NCBI RefSeq assembly: GCF_900086715.1
Contig: NZ_FLKH01000012.1
Span: forward strand, 1,054,001-1,118,000
Reading direction: 5' to 3'
DNA length: 64,000 nucleotides
DNA from: Gracilibacillus timonensis
GTDB taxonomy: Bacteria; Bacillota; Bacilli; Bacillales; Amphibacillaceae
Under the pieces are notes generated by a model. That model was not told the origin of the DNA. It saw nothing but the letters and a program-made list of their open reading frames with translations, and searched no databases. Positions 50,050 through 60,000 of the stretch are shown in pieces. How positions within the stretch are numbered: the stretch's first letter is position 1; every line of letters begins with the position of its first letter. Both the position numbers and the translations under genes were made by a program.

Positions 50050-50568
50050 ATGAAAAAAGCTGAAAATATGGAGATGAAATCCTTTCTATACGAGAATGAT
50101 GGCTTTATCCCTAATCATCCGAGCTATCCATTATTGTTGTATAAGAAGGTCTTGACTTCTGAGGATGATCCAAAACATATTTTGACACACAACAATTGGC
50201 TGGGGGCATGGCAGGGAACCGTGGCTCCTTTTCATCATTTTCATAGCAACACACACGAGGTGCTTGTTGTAACAAATGGAACTGCCTTACTGCAGCTTGG
50301 CGGAGAGCGGGGAGACAAAGTGCAGGTAGAACAAGGAGATGTCGTTATTCTTCCGGCCGGATTTGGTCATAAATTACTGGAAAGCAGTGTTGACTTTGCA
50401 GTGATAGGGGCTTATCCAAATGGGAAAAGTTATGATTTCTGCTATGGAAATGAATCCAATCGATCGGAACAAATAGAAAATATCAAACATGTTCCTTTAC
50501 CAGATGCTGATCCGCTTTTTGGTGAAAAGGGGCCATTGTTCTCCTATTGGACAGTCGACATAGATTAG
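50050..50568 (+). CDS. Cupin-domain protein
   Basis: 172 aa from ATG 50050 with GGGAGG upstream; a GTG at 50026 extends the frame without one. A single cupin barrel: HHFHSNTHEVLVVTNGTALLQLGG (metal-binding H-x-H-x(3-5)-E) and QGDVVILPAGFGHKLLESS (G(X)5P(X)4H). The N-terminus NWLGAWQGTVAPFHHFHSN is typical of the YjlB-like subfamily of Bacilli. A stand-alone metal-binding or small-molecule enzyme; the substrate is unknown. Confidence 0.88.
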   Translation: MKKAENMEMKSFLYENDGFIPNHPSYPLLLYKKVLTSEDDPKHILTHNNWLGAWQGTVAPFHHFHSNTHEVLVVTNGTALLQLGGERGDKVQVEQGDVVILPAGFGHKLLESSVDFAVIGAYPNGKSYDFCYGNESNRSEQIENIKHVPLPDADPLFGEKGPLFSYWTVDID

Positions 50569-50803
50569 TAGGCATGCGGGCAGCAAAGTTTTCACCTCTG
50601 TATAGATATAAAGCGTTGTTTTTAATGAAAATTCAGATTTTTTCTAATATCGATTTTCAAAATCTAAAATTAAGAGTATAATAGGGAAAGGGATTGTAAA
50701 ATAATGTACGGTCCTTAATTTTTTTCAAAATCTACGTCATAACAATCGAGCCATTATCCTATTTAGCACGTTCATTACAAAATCTTACTAAAGGAGATAC
50801 CAC

Positions 50804-51493
50804 GTGGAAAAAACAGTCGAATCCGGAATATCTAGTGCAATCGGCAAGTTATTTCGAACTAATTTCGGAAAAGGACCGGAATCAATTTTTGTATCCCTAT
50901 CAAAACCGTACATTACTATTTATTTGCGCAAGTTTTTGGCACCGATGGAAAAGGTTATCCTGAAACAGGAAAGTGAAATGAAATTTCAGGAAACACGAGA
51001 TATGTTAATGAAAGAATTAACACCTCATATACAATCCATCATTTCTTCACATGCAGGAGTGGTAGTGGATAAAATCTATTATGATTGGTCGATAGAGAAT
51101 GAAAATGGCATTATTTTTGCGGAATTGGATTCTGAATTCGATACGACAACCGAGGACTATATTAACTATCCGGCGAAACAACAAATTCATGAAGAAATTA
51201 ATCGATTTACGCAAAAAGCACAAAAATTTCCTAGGAAGCTTACTTCCTTTATGCTCAATGCTCGCACATTAATTTCCAGACGAGAGGATATTTTTGTTTT
51301 GATTGAACAAGAGCTTATTCAATCTGGTTTTGAAAATCAACTCAGATTGTCAAAACGAAAGTTGGAAAAAAGTTTGATTGATAGAACGTTTTTGGAATCT
51401 GTGCTGCAACAAGAAATACAAGATTTATTTGTAGACTGGGATTTTAAAAACGACATAGGTTTTGTTGTATTCATACTTAAACCTAAAAAATAA
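50804..51493 (+). CDS. DUF2294/MpsC-family protein, two tandem repeats
   Basis: 229 aa from GTG 50804 (AAAGGAG upstream). The DUF2294 unit (ISSAIGKLFRTNFGKGPESI... ITIYLRKFLAPMEK) spans residues 1-110 and a second, divergent copy lies at about 125-229 (LTSFMLNARTLISRREDIFV... DIGFVVFILKPKK). The family was named MpsC because one member forms part of the S. aureus MpsABC system for bicarbonate and membrane potential. The two-repeat form is common in Bacilli. No mpsA/B genes are adjacent, so this is a free-standing member. Terminator follows. Confidence 0.82.
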   Translation: MEKTVESGISSAIGKLFRTNFGKGPESIFVSLSKPYITIYLRKFLAPMEKVILKQESEMKFQETRDMLMKELTPHIQSIISSHAGVVVDKIYYDWSIENENGIIFAELDSEFDTTTEDYINYPAKQQIHEEINRFTQKAQKFPRKLTSFMLNARTLISRREDIFVLIEQELIQSGFENQLRLSKRKLEKSLIDRTFLESVLQQEIQDLFVDWDFKNDIGFVVFILKPKK

Positions 51494-51530
51494 TAATGGT
51501 GGGAATGTCTAGACATTAGCGCTAAGACAT

Positions 51531-51568
51531 AAGCCGAAAAGGAAAATGAATCCTTTTCGGCTTTTTTT
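51531..51568 (+). terminator. Terminator after the MpsC-like gene
   Basis: A perfect 12-bp stem AAGCCGAAAAGG/CCTTTTCGGCTT (51531-51542, 51552-51563) and T run. Confidence 0.9.
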
Positions 51569-51723
51569 AATTGATGAAACGGCAAGGAAAAATTTTTACC
51601 TGGTATTTGATCTCCATTTTCTATAACGCTGATGGAATGAAGTATGAGTCTCCAGCATTTACTAAACGCACTTTATTGGAAGCAAGACATTTAAAATGAT
51701 ATCAAAAACTGGGGGGGGAATAG

Positions 51724-52137
51724 ATGATGATGAAGACTTCATCCAATGTGAGAGTACCCATTCACAAGGAATTGGACATCGTCCGTGCCAGGCAAGTAAG
51801 TCGGGAATTAGCAAAACAGCTGGGTTTCCATACCGTTGATCAGGCACGTATAACCACAGCTATTTCCGAATTAGCCCGCAATATTTACTTGTATGCGGGA
51901 AAAGGAGAAATTTCTTTTGACATCATCGATACACGTGATCGAAAAGGAATAATGATGATGGCAGCTGACTCCGGACCGGGAATTAGCGATATAAGATTGG
52001 TCTTACAGGATGGTTATACGACTTCTGGAGGTCTCGGCGCCGGTCTTCCTGGAGTAAAACGTTTGATGGATGAATTTGATATTCAATCCAATCTTGGAGA
52101 CGGTACTATCGTCACCATATCGAAATGGTTGCAATGA
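51724..52137 (+). CDS. rsbT: RsbT-like serine kinase/anti-sigma factor
   Basis: 137 aa with the GHKL ATPase boxes of RsbT: ISELARNIYLYA (N box), AADSGPGISDI (G1) and GGLGAGLPGVKRL (G2). VRVPIHKELDIVRARQVSRELAKQLGF is the RsbT N-terminus. In B. subtilis RsbT phosphorylates RsbS/RsbR in the stressosome and activates RsbU to release SigB. Here there is no rsbR, rsbS, rsbU or sigB nearby, so it is an orphan. GGGGGGGGAA serves as ribosome binding site. The roughly 300 bases after it (52138-52392) show nothing recognisable. Confidence 0.9.
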   Translation: MMMKTSSNVRVPIHKELDIVRARQVSRELAKQLGFHTVDQARITTAISELARNIYLYAGKGEISFDIIDTRDRKGIMMMAADSGPGISDIRLVLQDGYTTSGGLGAGLPGVKRLMDEFDIQSNLGDGTIVTISKWLQ

Positions 52138-52392
52138 GGTTCGAGATATATTCTACATACCCAAAAAAATTTTTACTGGTTTTGATCAATAAGGAATAAA
52201 CAGGCTTGTGATCCTAACCCAGATATATTGTTAGATTTTTTACGACTCAAAAAGAATGTTTCTATTTTGTAGCGTTCGAGTGATCAATGGAATAAATAAG
52301 GATTTCCATTGGAAGAAGAATTTTATGGTGGCGTCACATGAATAGTGATAAAGGAACCAACTCGTAGTACTCTAAGATAGAATAACTAAAAG

Positions 52393-52440
52393 AAAAAGTT
52401 GCTCTAAACAAGATGAATGACTTGTCGAGCAACTTTTTTA
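52393..52440. terminator. Bidirectional terminator before the Cys-rich gene
   Basis: A 12-bp stem AAAAAGTTGCTC/GAGCAACTTTTT (52393-52404, 52427-52438), with an additional inner ACAAG/CTTGT pairing, flanked by T or A runs on both strands. It serves the minus-strand Cys-rich gene at 52453 and perhaps rsbT. Confidence 0.85.
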
Positions 52441-52452
52441 AATAACTCTTCT

Positions 52453-52779
52453 TTAAGCAATACTTTTACATGCCTCTGCACATTGAAAACAGGCTTTTGC
52501 ACATTTTTGACAATGTTCATGCTCATGCTTGTTGCATTCATTTCCACACGCTTCACAAATAGTAGCACAAGCAGCGGCTAGTTCCGACGCAAAAGGAGTA
52601 TCTCTGCATAAAGCTTGTGCCAGATAAGAACAGATTTCTGCACATTCTTTGTCCAAACGGATACATTCAGCCATCATCTGCATATTTTCTTCTTTAAGAC
52701 ATGCGTCATAACAATGGTTACATACGATAATACAATCTTGTAAAGCGTTTATGACTTGTTGGTGTTGTTCGTGTGCCAT
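52453..52779 (-). CDS. Cys-rich four-helix copper-storage protein (Csp/YhjQ-like)
   Basis: 108 aa with 17 Cys in helix-spaced pairs, e.g. DCIIVCNHCYDACLKEEN, CATICEACGNECNKH and CQKCAKACFQCAEACKS. This C-x3-C pattern within a four-helix bundle is that of cytosolic Csp3/YhjQ proteins (DUF326), which load up to about 20 Cu(I) ions per monomer to protect the cell. No export signal. GGGAGG precedes the ATG at 52779. Neighbours do not include copper pumps. Confidence 0.9.
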   Translation of the reverse strand: MAHEQHQQVINALQDCIIVCNHCYDACLKEENMQMMAECIRLDKECAEICSYLAQALCRDTPFASELAAACATICEACGNECNKHEHEHCQKCAKACFQCAEACKSIA

Positions 52780-53017
52780 TAAAGAAAACCTCCCTGTCTT
52801 TTCTTACATTGAATACTTTTCCCACTTTTGGCTGAAATAAACGAATGTTAATCATATCTTTTTTTAGATTTATCACAATGCTATCCATTCGTAAGACTCT
52901 TTTTAAAAGAGAATAGAAAGGAGGCCTTCCAAATGATTAGATAATGATTGATGAAAGCAAAAATGAAACCATAAAAAGTTGAACTAAATACTTGGAACTG
53001 GACACAAAATTCACAGC

Positions 53018-53046
53018 TTGACATTAGTTAATAGATGACCTATCAT
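53018..53046 (+). promoter_or_regulatory. Promoter of the second MarR gene
   Basis: TTGACA (53018-53023), 17 bp, TATCAT (53041-53046). Its position shows the in-frame ATG at 53035 would lie upstream of the transcript start, so translation must begin at 53083. Confidence 0.65.
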
Positions 53047-53082
53047 TTAGTTGCACAAGCAAATATAGAGGTGGTAAATAAG

Positions 53083-53514
53083 ATGGAGCATTATTTAAAT
53101 GAATGTTTATATTTTACAACAAGCAGGTTAAACAGGCTGTTAACAAAAATGGCCGAGGATACATTTTCTAAAATGGGACTTTCTCCCAATGGAGCATTTT
53201 TTATGATGATACTCTCTGAAAAAACGGGAGTGAGCCAAAAGGAGATGGGGGAGGCTTTGCATCTTCAGCCATCGACCATAACAAGGCTTATTGAAAGTTT
53301 AATAAAGAAAGATTTCATTTCAAAAGAAGTGAAAGGCCGATCAGCTCACTTACATTTAACCAACAAAGGAGAAAAAATGATTGATGATATTTATCAAATA
53401 TGGGATGAGCTTCGACATAAATATAATGATATATTAGGAAAAGAAGTTGCTGATCAATTATCAGTAGACATACGCCAAACATCAGATGCATTAGAAAAAA
53501 ATATATCTTACTAA
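53083..53514 (+). CDS. MarR-family regulator
   Basis: 143 aa from ATG 53083 (AGAGGTGG 8 bases upstream). Winged helix: LSPNGAFFMMILSEKTGVSQKEMGEALHLQPSTITRLIESLIKKDFI and wing KEVKGRSAHLHLTNKGEKM. The wing lacks the DRR triad of redox MarRs. It precedes, on the same strand, a 34-aa ORF and a DUF1772 membrane protein, which it may control. Ligand unknown. Confidence 0.88.
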   Translation: MEHYLNECLYFTTSRLNRLLTKMAEDTFSKMGLSPNGAFFMMILSEKTGVSQKEMGEALHLQPSTITRLIESLIKKDFISKEVKGRSAHLHLTNKGEKMIDDIYQIWDELRHKYNDILGKEVADQLSVDIRQTSDALEKNISY

Positions 53515-53566
53515 AGGTATATTTTTCAAAAAATGGCTTGTACAAACAAATAAATGGAGGGAATTT

Positions 53567-53671
53567 ATGAGTATATCAGTTTTTTGGCTAGAGGGAATAG
53601 GTGAATTAGGCAGACGGGTTTATAAAGATAAATGTTTCACCTGTCCAATCTGGCAAGGAGTTTGGCAATGA
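53567..53671 (+). CDS. 34-aa ORF with C-x-x-C, coupled to the DUF1772 gene
   Basis: ATG 53567 has GGAGGG about 6 bases upstream and opens 34 codons: MSISVFWLEGIGELGRR, then VYKDKCFTCPIWQGVWQ and TGA 53669. The stop overlaps the start of the DUF1772 gene (ATGA), the signature of translational coupling. CFTC is a possible metal or redox site. Family unknown; it might be a real micropeptide or the fused remnant of a longer protein. Confidence 0.45.
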   Translation: MSISVFWLEGIGELGRRVYKDKCFTCPIWQGVWQ

Positions 53672-54120
53672 TGGATTGGCTTTTGATTATCTATACAGTT
53701 AGTGTGGCCATCCAAGCAGGTTTATTCTTTGTATTTTCCAACACAATTATGAATGTTTTACGGGATTATCCATTGACTGAAGCGCGTAAAGTGATGGTGA
53801 ACATTAATAATGCTATACAAAACCCATTGTTTTTAACCATTTTTTTAAGTCCTTTTATTGTGATCATGATCAGCCTCTTGTTAATGGTAGTTCAACCATT
53901 GTTGTTTAATAGTTGGATAATCATTAGTTTTGCTATCTACTTTTTAGGTGCGTTTATGGTTACTATTTTTTTCAATGTTCCGATGAACAATCGTTTACAA
54001 TCTAATGAAAACACGGAGTACTGGTCACAATACTTAAGTCAGTGGACACGCTGGAATCATGTAAGAACCCTTTCGTCTATAACAGCATTAGTCATTATTG
54101 TTGTACTGTTTGTGTTATGA
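53668..54120 (+). CDS. DUF1772 (anthrone-oxygenase-like) membrane protein
   Basis: 150 aa from ATG 53668 (AAGGAG 8 bases upstream) or 53671. Four helices with the DUF1772 hallmarks: SVAIQAGLFFVFSNTIMNVL, FFNVPMNNRLQ and QYLSQWTRWNHVRTLSSI. The family (PF08592) includes fungal anthrone oxygenases; bacterial members are cofactor-less or haem-less membrane proteins of unknown role. It overlaps the 34-aa ORF and follows a MarR regulator. Confidence 0.85.
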   Translation: MMDWLLIIYTVSVAIQAGLFFVFSNTIMNVLRDYPLTEARKVMVNINNAIQNPLFLTIFLSPFIVIMISLLLMVVQPLLFNSWIIISFAIYFLGAFMVTIFFNVPMNNRLQSNENTEYWSQYLSQWTRWNHVRTLSSITALVIIVVLFVL

Positions 54121-54463
54121 AAATCTTCATTTGCTCCATGTTGTGAAATTGTGCAGAATCGAAATAGAGCAACAGCTTTCTAAGCTGTGGATCGCAGTTT
54201 CTCATGCTGTCTAGGCGGTTTTCAAATTCTTAATGGACGTCATTACATCAAAGTAAAGATTACCCTGAAATATAAAAATAGTTGATTTTTAATAGGTGAG
54301 TTTATATAATATTCATAAATCATAATGATTTCGATTTAAGAATATTATAGCACATGCTTAGAAAAGATAGCGTAAGGAATATTAAAAAGTCGTTGATAAT
54401 CTAATGCCTAGGAAAGATTATCATTGTTTTGATTTGATTTGGGAGCGTTTCATTTTTCATCTT

Positions 54464-54493
54464 TCCATCTCATTTATAAAGATGGATTTTTTT
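54464..54493 (+). terminator. Probable terminator in the 54.1-54.6 kb gap
   Basis: TCCATCT (54464-54470) pairs with AGATGGA (54480-54486), then T7. Two more hairpins without T tracts lie upstream (54172-54188 and 54395-54422). The rest of the 540-base gap is AT-rich with nothing recognised. Confidence 0.6.
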
Positions 54494-54660
54494 GGAGGTT
54501 ACATAGTAGATTTTATGTTTTGTAGTTATAGATAGAGAAAACCTTATGAAAGTTCATCGTTTAAAAACAAGATATAAATAAGCTTTAAATGAAATTAGAA
54601 AGTAATACACAATTTTCCAAACAGACACATCAAGAATAAATGAATAAGGAAGGGTTGTTC

Positions 54661-55452
54661 ATGTCAAAGGTATATACTTTACAGTTAGGAAAAATCAACA
54701 TGATGTCTATATCGGATGGAGCATTTCCAGTCTCTAAGCAATTCTTTTTTGCGAATACACCAGAGGAAATAATCCGAGATATTCCATCCCATTTTGACGC
54801 TCCGCTTAATTTTTTATACATAGATACAGGAGATAAACGGATATTAGTAGACGTTGGATTTGGACAAACGTTAGCAGAGGCTGGACAATTGTTTCTTCAT
54901 CTAGAGTCACAAGGCATAGATCCAGCAGACATTGATACCATAATAATCACACATGCTCATATGGATCACATTGGAGGACTTTCCTATGATGGAAGCCCCG
55001 CTTTTCCAAATGCAGAGTATGTCATACGAAAAGATGAATGGGATCATTGGAAAAGCAAACCGGAATCCAATGAATTCAGGAAGCTAAAGGATATTGCGGA
55101 TCACTTAACATTCATTACGTCGGATAGGGAGTTGTATCCTGGTATTCATCTTATTCACGCTCCAGGGCATACCGTAGGACACTTATCTCTTCATATCCAA
55201 TCAGAGGGAAAATCTTTATTGGTTGCCTCTGATATATTGAATGATCCGATAACTTTGCAACATCTTCCTTCCTATATACGTGCAGAGATGTCGCCAAGAC
55301 AAGGATTAGAAACTCGGAAAAAATTTTTACAAGATGCTGTAGATAAAAAGGCACTCGTTTTTGCCTGTCATTATCCTTTTCCTGGATTCGGGTATGTTCA
55401 TAAGGCAAAGGAAAAGGATAGATGGAAGTGGTCACCGATTGTCACAGGCTAA
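54661..55452 (+). CDS. Metallo-beta-lactamase-fold hydrolase (AiiA-lactonase-like)
   Basis: 263 aa from ATG 54661 (AAGGAAGG 8 bases upstream). Metal motif THAHMDHIGGL (H-x-H-x-D-H), second His in HAPGHTVGHLSLH, bridging Asp in LLVASDILND and C-terminal His in FACHYPFPG. The FPNAEYVIRKDEWDHW spacing and the approximately 260-aa length match N-acyl-homoserine lactonase-like enzymes (AiiA/AttM group). Lactone or ester hydrolysis in the cytosol is likely; the true substrate is unknown. A methyltransferase gene follows 53 bases later. Confidence 0.87.
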   Translation: MSKVYTLQLGKINMMSISDGAFPVSKQFFFANTPEEIIRDIPSHFDAPLNFLYIDTGDKRILVDVGFGQTLAEAGQLFLHLESQGIDPADIDTIIITHAHMDHIGGLSYDGSPAFPNAEYVIRKDEWDHWKSKPESNEFRKLKDIADHLTFITSDRELYPGIHLIHAPGHTVGHLSLHIQSEGKSLLVASDILNDPITLQHLPSYIRAEMSPRQGLETRKKFLQDAVDKKALVFACHYPFPGFGYVHKAKEKDRWKWSPIVTG

Positions 55453-55505
55453 TATTTTTTTAGAATAGATCAACTTAATCAAAGAAAGGATGAGTGTGAA
55501 CAAAC

Positions 55506-56186
55506 ATGAGTGAACAAATATACGATGTATGGTGGGATAACGACAAACGGGAAGCTGAGATGGAAACGGCGCATCAGAATGGCTGGAAAGATACGATATC
55601 GTTAATGAAAGAAAAGGACTTGTCCGCATATTCTGTGCTTGATTTTGGTTGTAACCGTGGAGGATTTTTACGTACTCTTTATCAGGAAAAACCTTTTAAA
55701 GAAGGGATCGGCATTGATCTAGGTACAGAATCTATCCAAATAGCAGAGGAAAGAAAACAAGGTTTGCCACTGCATTATATGACCACAGGTGTCCCAGGAA
55801 AAACAGGAAAAACATTTGATATCGGCTTCTGTCTTTCCGTTATTTATTTAATTGAAGATTTGGAAGATCATGCGCAGAAGATCAAACAAGTATTGAATAC
55901 AGGAGGAGCTTATTACATCACCTATACTGAACTCCCTAAAAATAAAAGTTTTCCATACTTTAAAGAAAGTATAGAAGGATATAGCAAATTACAAGTTCAG
56001 TCACATACTATAGATGATATTGCTTTTGCCTTTATGCAAGAAGGATTCCAAGTAGAGGTTCAGAGAAAGATACCAAATGGGTTTATTTCGATCTCAGGTG
56101 AGCAAAACGGATTTCGATCCATTCATGATCAATTAATATCTCAATATGAACAAGCGTACTTATTCAGAATGACCTTACCCTCTTAA
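55506..56186 (+). CDS. SAM-dependent methyltransferase
   Basis: 226 aa. Motif I VLDFGCNRGGFLRTLYQ, motif II GIGIDLGTESIQIAEER, IGFCLSVIYLIEDLEDH (motif with the conserved aromatic region) and LNTGGAYYITYTEL. This is a class I fold of the Methyltransf_11/23 type. ATG 55506 lacks an ideal site (AAAGGA is 20 bases upstream). The substrate is unknown; it is next to a lactonase-like gene and upstream of a dead binding-protein gene. Confidence 0.85.
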   Translation: MSEQIYDVWWDNDKREAEMETAHQNGWKDTISLMKEKDLSAYSVLDFGCNRGGFLRTLYQEKPFKEGIGIDLGTESIQIAEERKQGLPLHYMTTGVPGKTGKTFDIGFCLSVIYLIEDLEDHAQKIKQVLNTGGAYYITYTELPKNKSFPYFKESIEGYSKLQVQSHTIDDIAFAFMQEGFQVEVQRKIPNGFISISGEQNGFRSIHDQLISQYEQAYLFRMTLPS

Positions 56187-56201
56187 AAGTAAGTGCTGCA
56201 G

Positions 56202-56800
56202 ATGAAAAAAATATTGCCAAATGGTTAATCGTGATAGCTTTAGTGCATTTATGATGGCTTGTCAAGCAGAAGAAAAGGGTGCTCTTTTCAATGACTATAG
56301 ATAAGTGTGGACGTGACATAACAATAGAAGAACCGCCTCAAAATATTTTGTCTTTAGGAGAGTAGCGGGTACATTATTGGAGCCGGCTATCATTAATGGA
56401 TACTGTGATCAGGACAATCCGCAAGAGAATAATGATTTATGATCGATTTGAAAGCATTTTTGCAGATACAGAAACGTTAGCAAAGTTGACAGGAACAAAA
56501 CATTAAGCACAGGAAAATATTGAAAACTATCGAGAAAGAGTAGTAACACGATACGAGAACAGACAGAAGGAATTCCAATATCTAGTGATTATGCAGTAAC
56601 GCTATTCGTCTTTCGTTTTGAAGGTATTGGAGCATTTGGAGAGCGTAGCATCATTAATCAACAAATGGCGTATACAGAATGGCCCAATATATATAGATGA
56701 ACCAGAACGTTACTTAGGGCCTGCTATAGAATCTATCATTGATCAAAATCCGGAATATATTATTGCGTTATATGAAAAAAGAGATATGACAGAAGGTAAC
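56202..56800 (+). pseudogene. Lipoprotein solute-binding protein (siderophore/haem type), broken
   Basis: From ATG 56202 (MKKIL) the reading passes through all three frames: a lipobox-like FSAFMMACQAEEKG (about 56243), DKCGRDITIEEPPQNILSLG (about 56290-56365, with a stop right after), a shifted central part, and a C-terminal INKWRIQNGPIYIDEPERYLG... PEYIIALYEKRD (about 56650-56790). The phrases EEPPQNILSLG and PEYIIAL are hallmarks of TroA/FecB-type binding proteins. Several frameshifts, stops and a central deletion leave about 600 bases of what should be about 900. An open frame 56618-57010 is an artefact that runs past the terminator and is not annotated. Confidence 0.7.
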
Positions 56801-56811
56801 TGTTTATTTTG

Positions 56812-56847
56812 CTCTCTCCACATTTGTTGGGTGGGGAGTCTTTTTTC
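56812..56847 (+). terminator. Terminator of the dead binding-protein gene
   Basis: CTCTCCAC (56814-56821) pairs with GTGGGGAG (56831-56838; two G-U), followed by TTTTTT. Confidence 0.75.
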
Positions 56848-57034
56848 GTTTTACAAAAAAATGGTGTTAAAATCTTGGGTGATAAACAGGTCCATTTGTC
56901 GTATAATTAGTGTAATTCGTCAACTATCATTGTACTGGATGGATGGATGGAGGGAGATACTTCTTTTTGATGTCTCAGAATCTTTGAAGCCAAGCAATTA
57001 CACTTTATGAAATATACTACGAAAAGGAGACATT

Positions 57035-60000
57035 ATGCGAAAGAAAGTAGTCATCATTTTATCTATCATGGTTATACTGTTCTTCATCATTAGCATTATT
57101 GGGGGAGCGAGTAAATATTGGAAGCAAGAGATCACGGCAGAACAAGGGGTGCTTGATCTAACAGATTATAATGTAGAATCAAATGAAATGATTGTATTAA
57201 ATGGAGAATGGCAATTTTATAAGGGGCAGTTTCTTGATCCAGCATCGGCTGTGAACACTAGTAATAGTGGCTATATTGACGTACCTGCTTCATGGGATGA
57301 AAGATATCCTTCCTTGAAAGAGGATGTGGAAGTAGGGACCTATCGACTGGTTATCCAACTTCCTGAAGATGGAAATTATGGCATTAGAGTAAACATGATT
57401 CGTAATGCAAGTAACGTATTTATTAATGGTGTAGAAGCTAATGAACAAGGGAAAGTTTCAACTGAATCTACTGAATACCAGTATCGTCAGGGGAAGTATG
57501 AGGCGTATGGTCAAAGTGATAATAAAGAAATGGAAATCATGATTCATGTTGCCAATTACCAACACCCAAATGGCGGCATTATTAAGCCAATTATTTTTGG
57601 AAATGAGGAACAGATAGAATTACTAGCTGATCGTAATAAAATGATGGAAGGCTTTGTGCTTAGCGGCTTCGTTTTGTTAGCGATTATTGCTTTTTCTAAT
57701 TTTATTCAGCAAAATAAATCAAGGCATGAGTTATATTTTGCACTATCAAGTCTGCTCCTAGCAGTTTATATCGCTGCAGGTGGGAATGAAAAGCTGATTT
57801 ATTTACTATTTCCTAACCTATCGAATAGTAATTTGTTAAGTATACAGCTACCGTCTGCGATTTTATTCACTTTATTTTTCCTGCTATTTATTTATTCGCT
57901 ATTTCGGAAATACGCTAATTTGTATATTGTAAAAGTTCTGGTTATATTATTAATCTTACAAGTAGTGTATCATGCTGTACCAATAAGAATCTTTGAGGTC
58001 GTACCGTTTATCACCTTAGAGTCAGGGCTCGTTTATTTTGTCATTCTGATTTCATTGCCTTATTTGTATTTTATCTTTATTCTTTTTAAGGCTTTTAGAG
58101 ATCGAGCAGAAGGAATAGAATACTTAATGCTGGTGGTAACCTCGCTCATATGCTACGCGATAGCGTTAAGTCTGGATCTTTTATTTGGGATTCATGTGGA
58201 TCAGCTTACAATATTTTCACTTTTCTTTATGGGACTTGGTTTTTCATTTTACATTTCTTATCGACGTAGATTGATTTTTGAGAAGTTGGACAGACTTTCG
58301 TTGGATCTGTTAACGCAAGAACAGCTTAAGGAAGAATCCCTGTTTAAAACATCGAAAGAACTGGACCGTCCAATTGATGATATCATCCAATCCTCCACGA
58401 TTCTGATGAAAGGGGAAAGTGGGCCTCTAAAAATGCAGCAGCAGGAACTAGTTTATGACGTGAAAAATAATGCGGATAAATTAGCTCAGCTTCTAGAAAA
58501 TTTTCGTAATGCAATGGCCGATAAGGAGCAATTAACGATGAAAATAGAGCCTCTACACTTAAAGGTGATAAATGAAATGGTGGATGACGTGTCCCTTCAT
58601 GTAAACAATTCGGTTGAAGTGGTCATCGAAAATCGTCTTGCAATGGATTCGCCATTGGTGATGGCAAATGAGAATAGTTTAAAACAAGTGATACTGCAGT
58701 TACTTGAAAATGCTATTGAAAATACGGAAAGTGGAAAAATTGTGGTGGAGAATAAAGTAATCAATCAAATGATGCACCTTTCTGTAGAAGATACAGGGAA
58801 AGGTATTCAAGAAAAATATATCCCATATGTGTTTGATACTTTTTTCCAAATTCCCGAAGCGCAGAAAACAACATCGAGCGGAATGGGACTTGGTCTAACC
58901 ATCACAAAAAATTTCGTTACGTTGATGCATGGTGAAATCTGGGTGGAATCCAGTTCGGCAAAAGGCACTAGGATCACGTTTACATTACCAATTGCTGAAA
59001 CAAATCAGGAGGAGGAATGGCTGACTCAAGAAAAAGAAATGGCGAAGAAGGGATCTGAAGAAGTGTCTTTATCAGAGCAAACAGAAAAGGAAGCAATAGA
59101 CGCTAAAGTCATTCTCATTGCTGATTCAGATCCAGATCATTTCCTGCATTTGTCCTTTATTTTATCTCAATCCGGCTACAGAGTGATAGCGGCTCATAAG
59201 GGTGCGGATATGGATGGTTTTTTAAAGCGTGAATCTATTCATTTGGCTGTGATTGATATTAAAATGCCTGATATCTCTAGCCTTGCATTAATTAACACGA
59301 TTCGTCAAGAATACAATCAAGTAGAACTGCCGATTCTTTTACTTTCACCTTTTATTTTAAAAACGGACAAAAACAGTTTATTGCAAGCTGGTGTCAATGA
59401 TTTTATGAGAAAGCCAGTCGCTGAGAATGAGCTTTTACCAAAAATTCAATCCTTATTTGCTGTGCAAGATGCCGTTGAACAATCGATAACAAATGAATTG
59501 AAAGCCTATCATGCACAAATCACACCACATTTTTTGTTTAATACATTAAATACAATCATTGCACTGAGCTATAAAGATGGAGATAAATCAAGAGAGGCAT
59601 TATCTTATTTATCGATTTATTTTCGAGCCAAGCTGAATTATCAAAAACAGCAAAGCCTGGTACCACTTGATGATGAAATAGAATTAGTACAAGCCTATTT
59701 AGCCATAGAAAAACTTCGCTTTGGTGATCGGCTGACTATTCACTATAATATCGATGAGCAAGCTCAAATCCTTATACCATCTATGACGATTCAGCCTTTA
59801 GTAGAGAATGCCATACAGCACGGTCTTTTCGCGAAACCAATCGACGAGCCTACCTTCTCACTGTCGATCAAAGAGGAAGAAGACGTCATTGTCATCCGAG
59901 TAGAGGATAATGGTGTGGGCATACCAAAAGAAAAACAGGAGCAACTTTTACGTGGAGAAAGCCAGCGTTTCGGTTTTAAGAATCCTTTTGCAAAGCTTAC

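Noticed and set aside
56618-57010. 130-codon open frame after the methyltransferase
   Set aside because: Its first half is the tail of the binding-protein pseudogene; the second half reads through a terminator into non-coding sequence.
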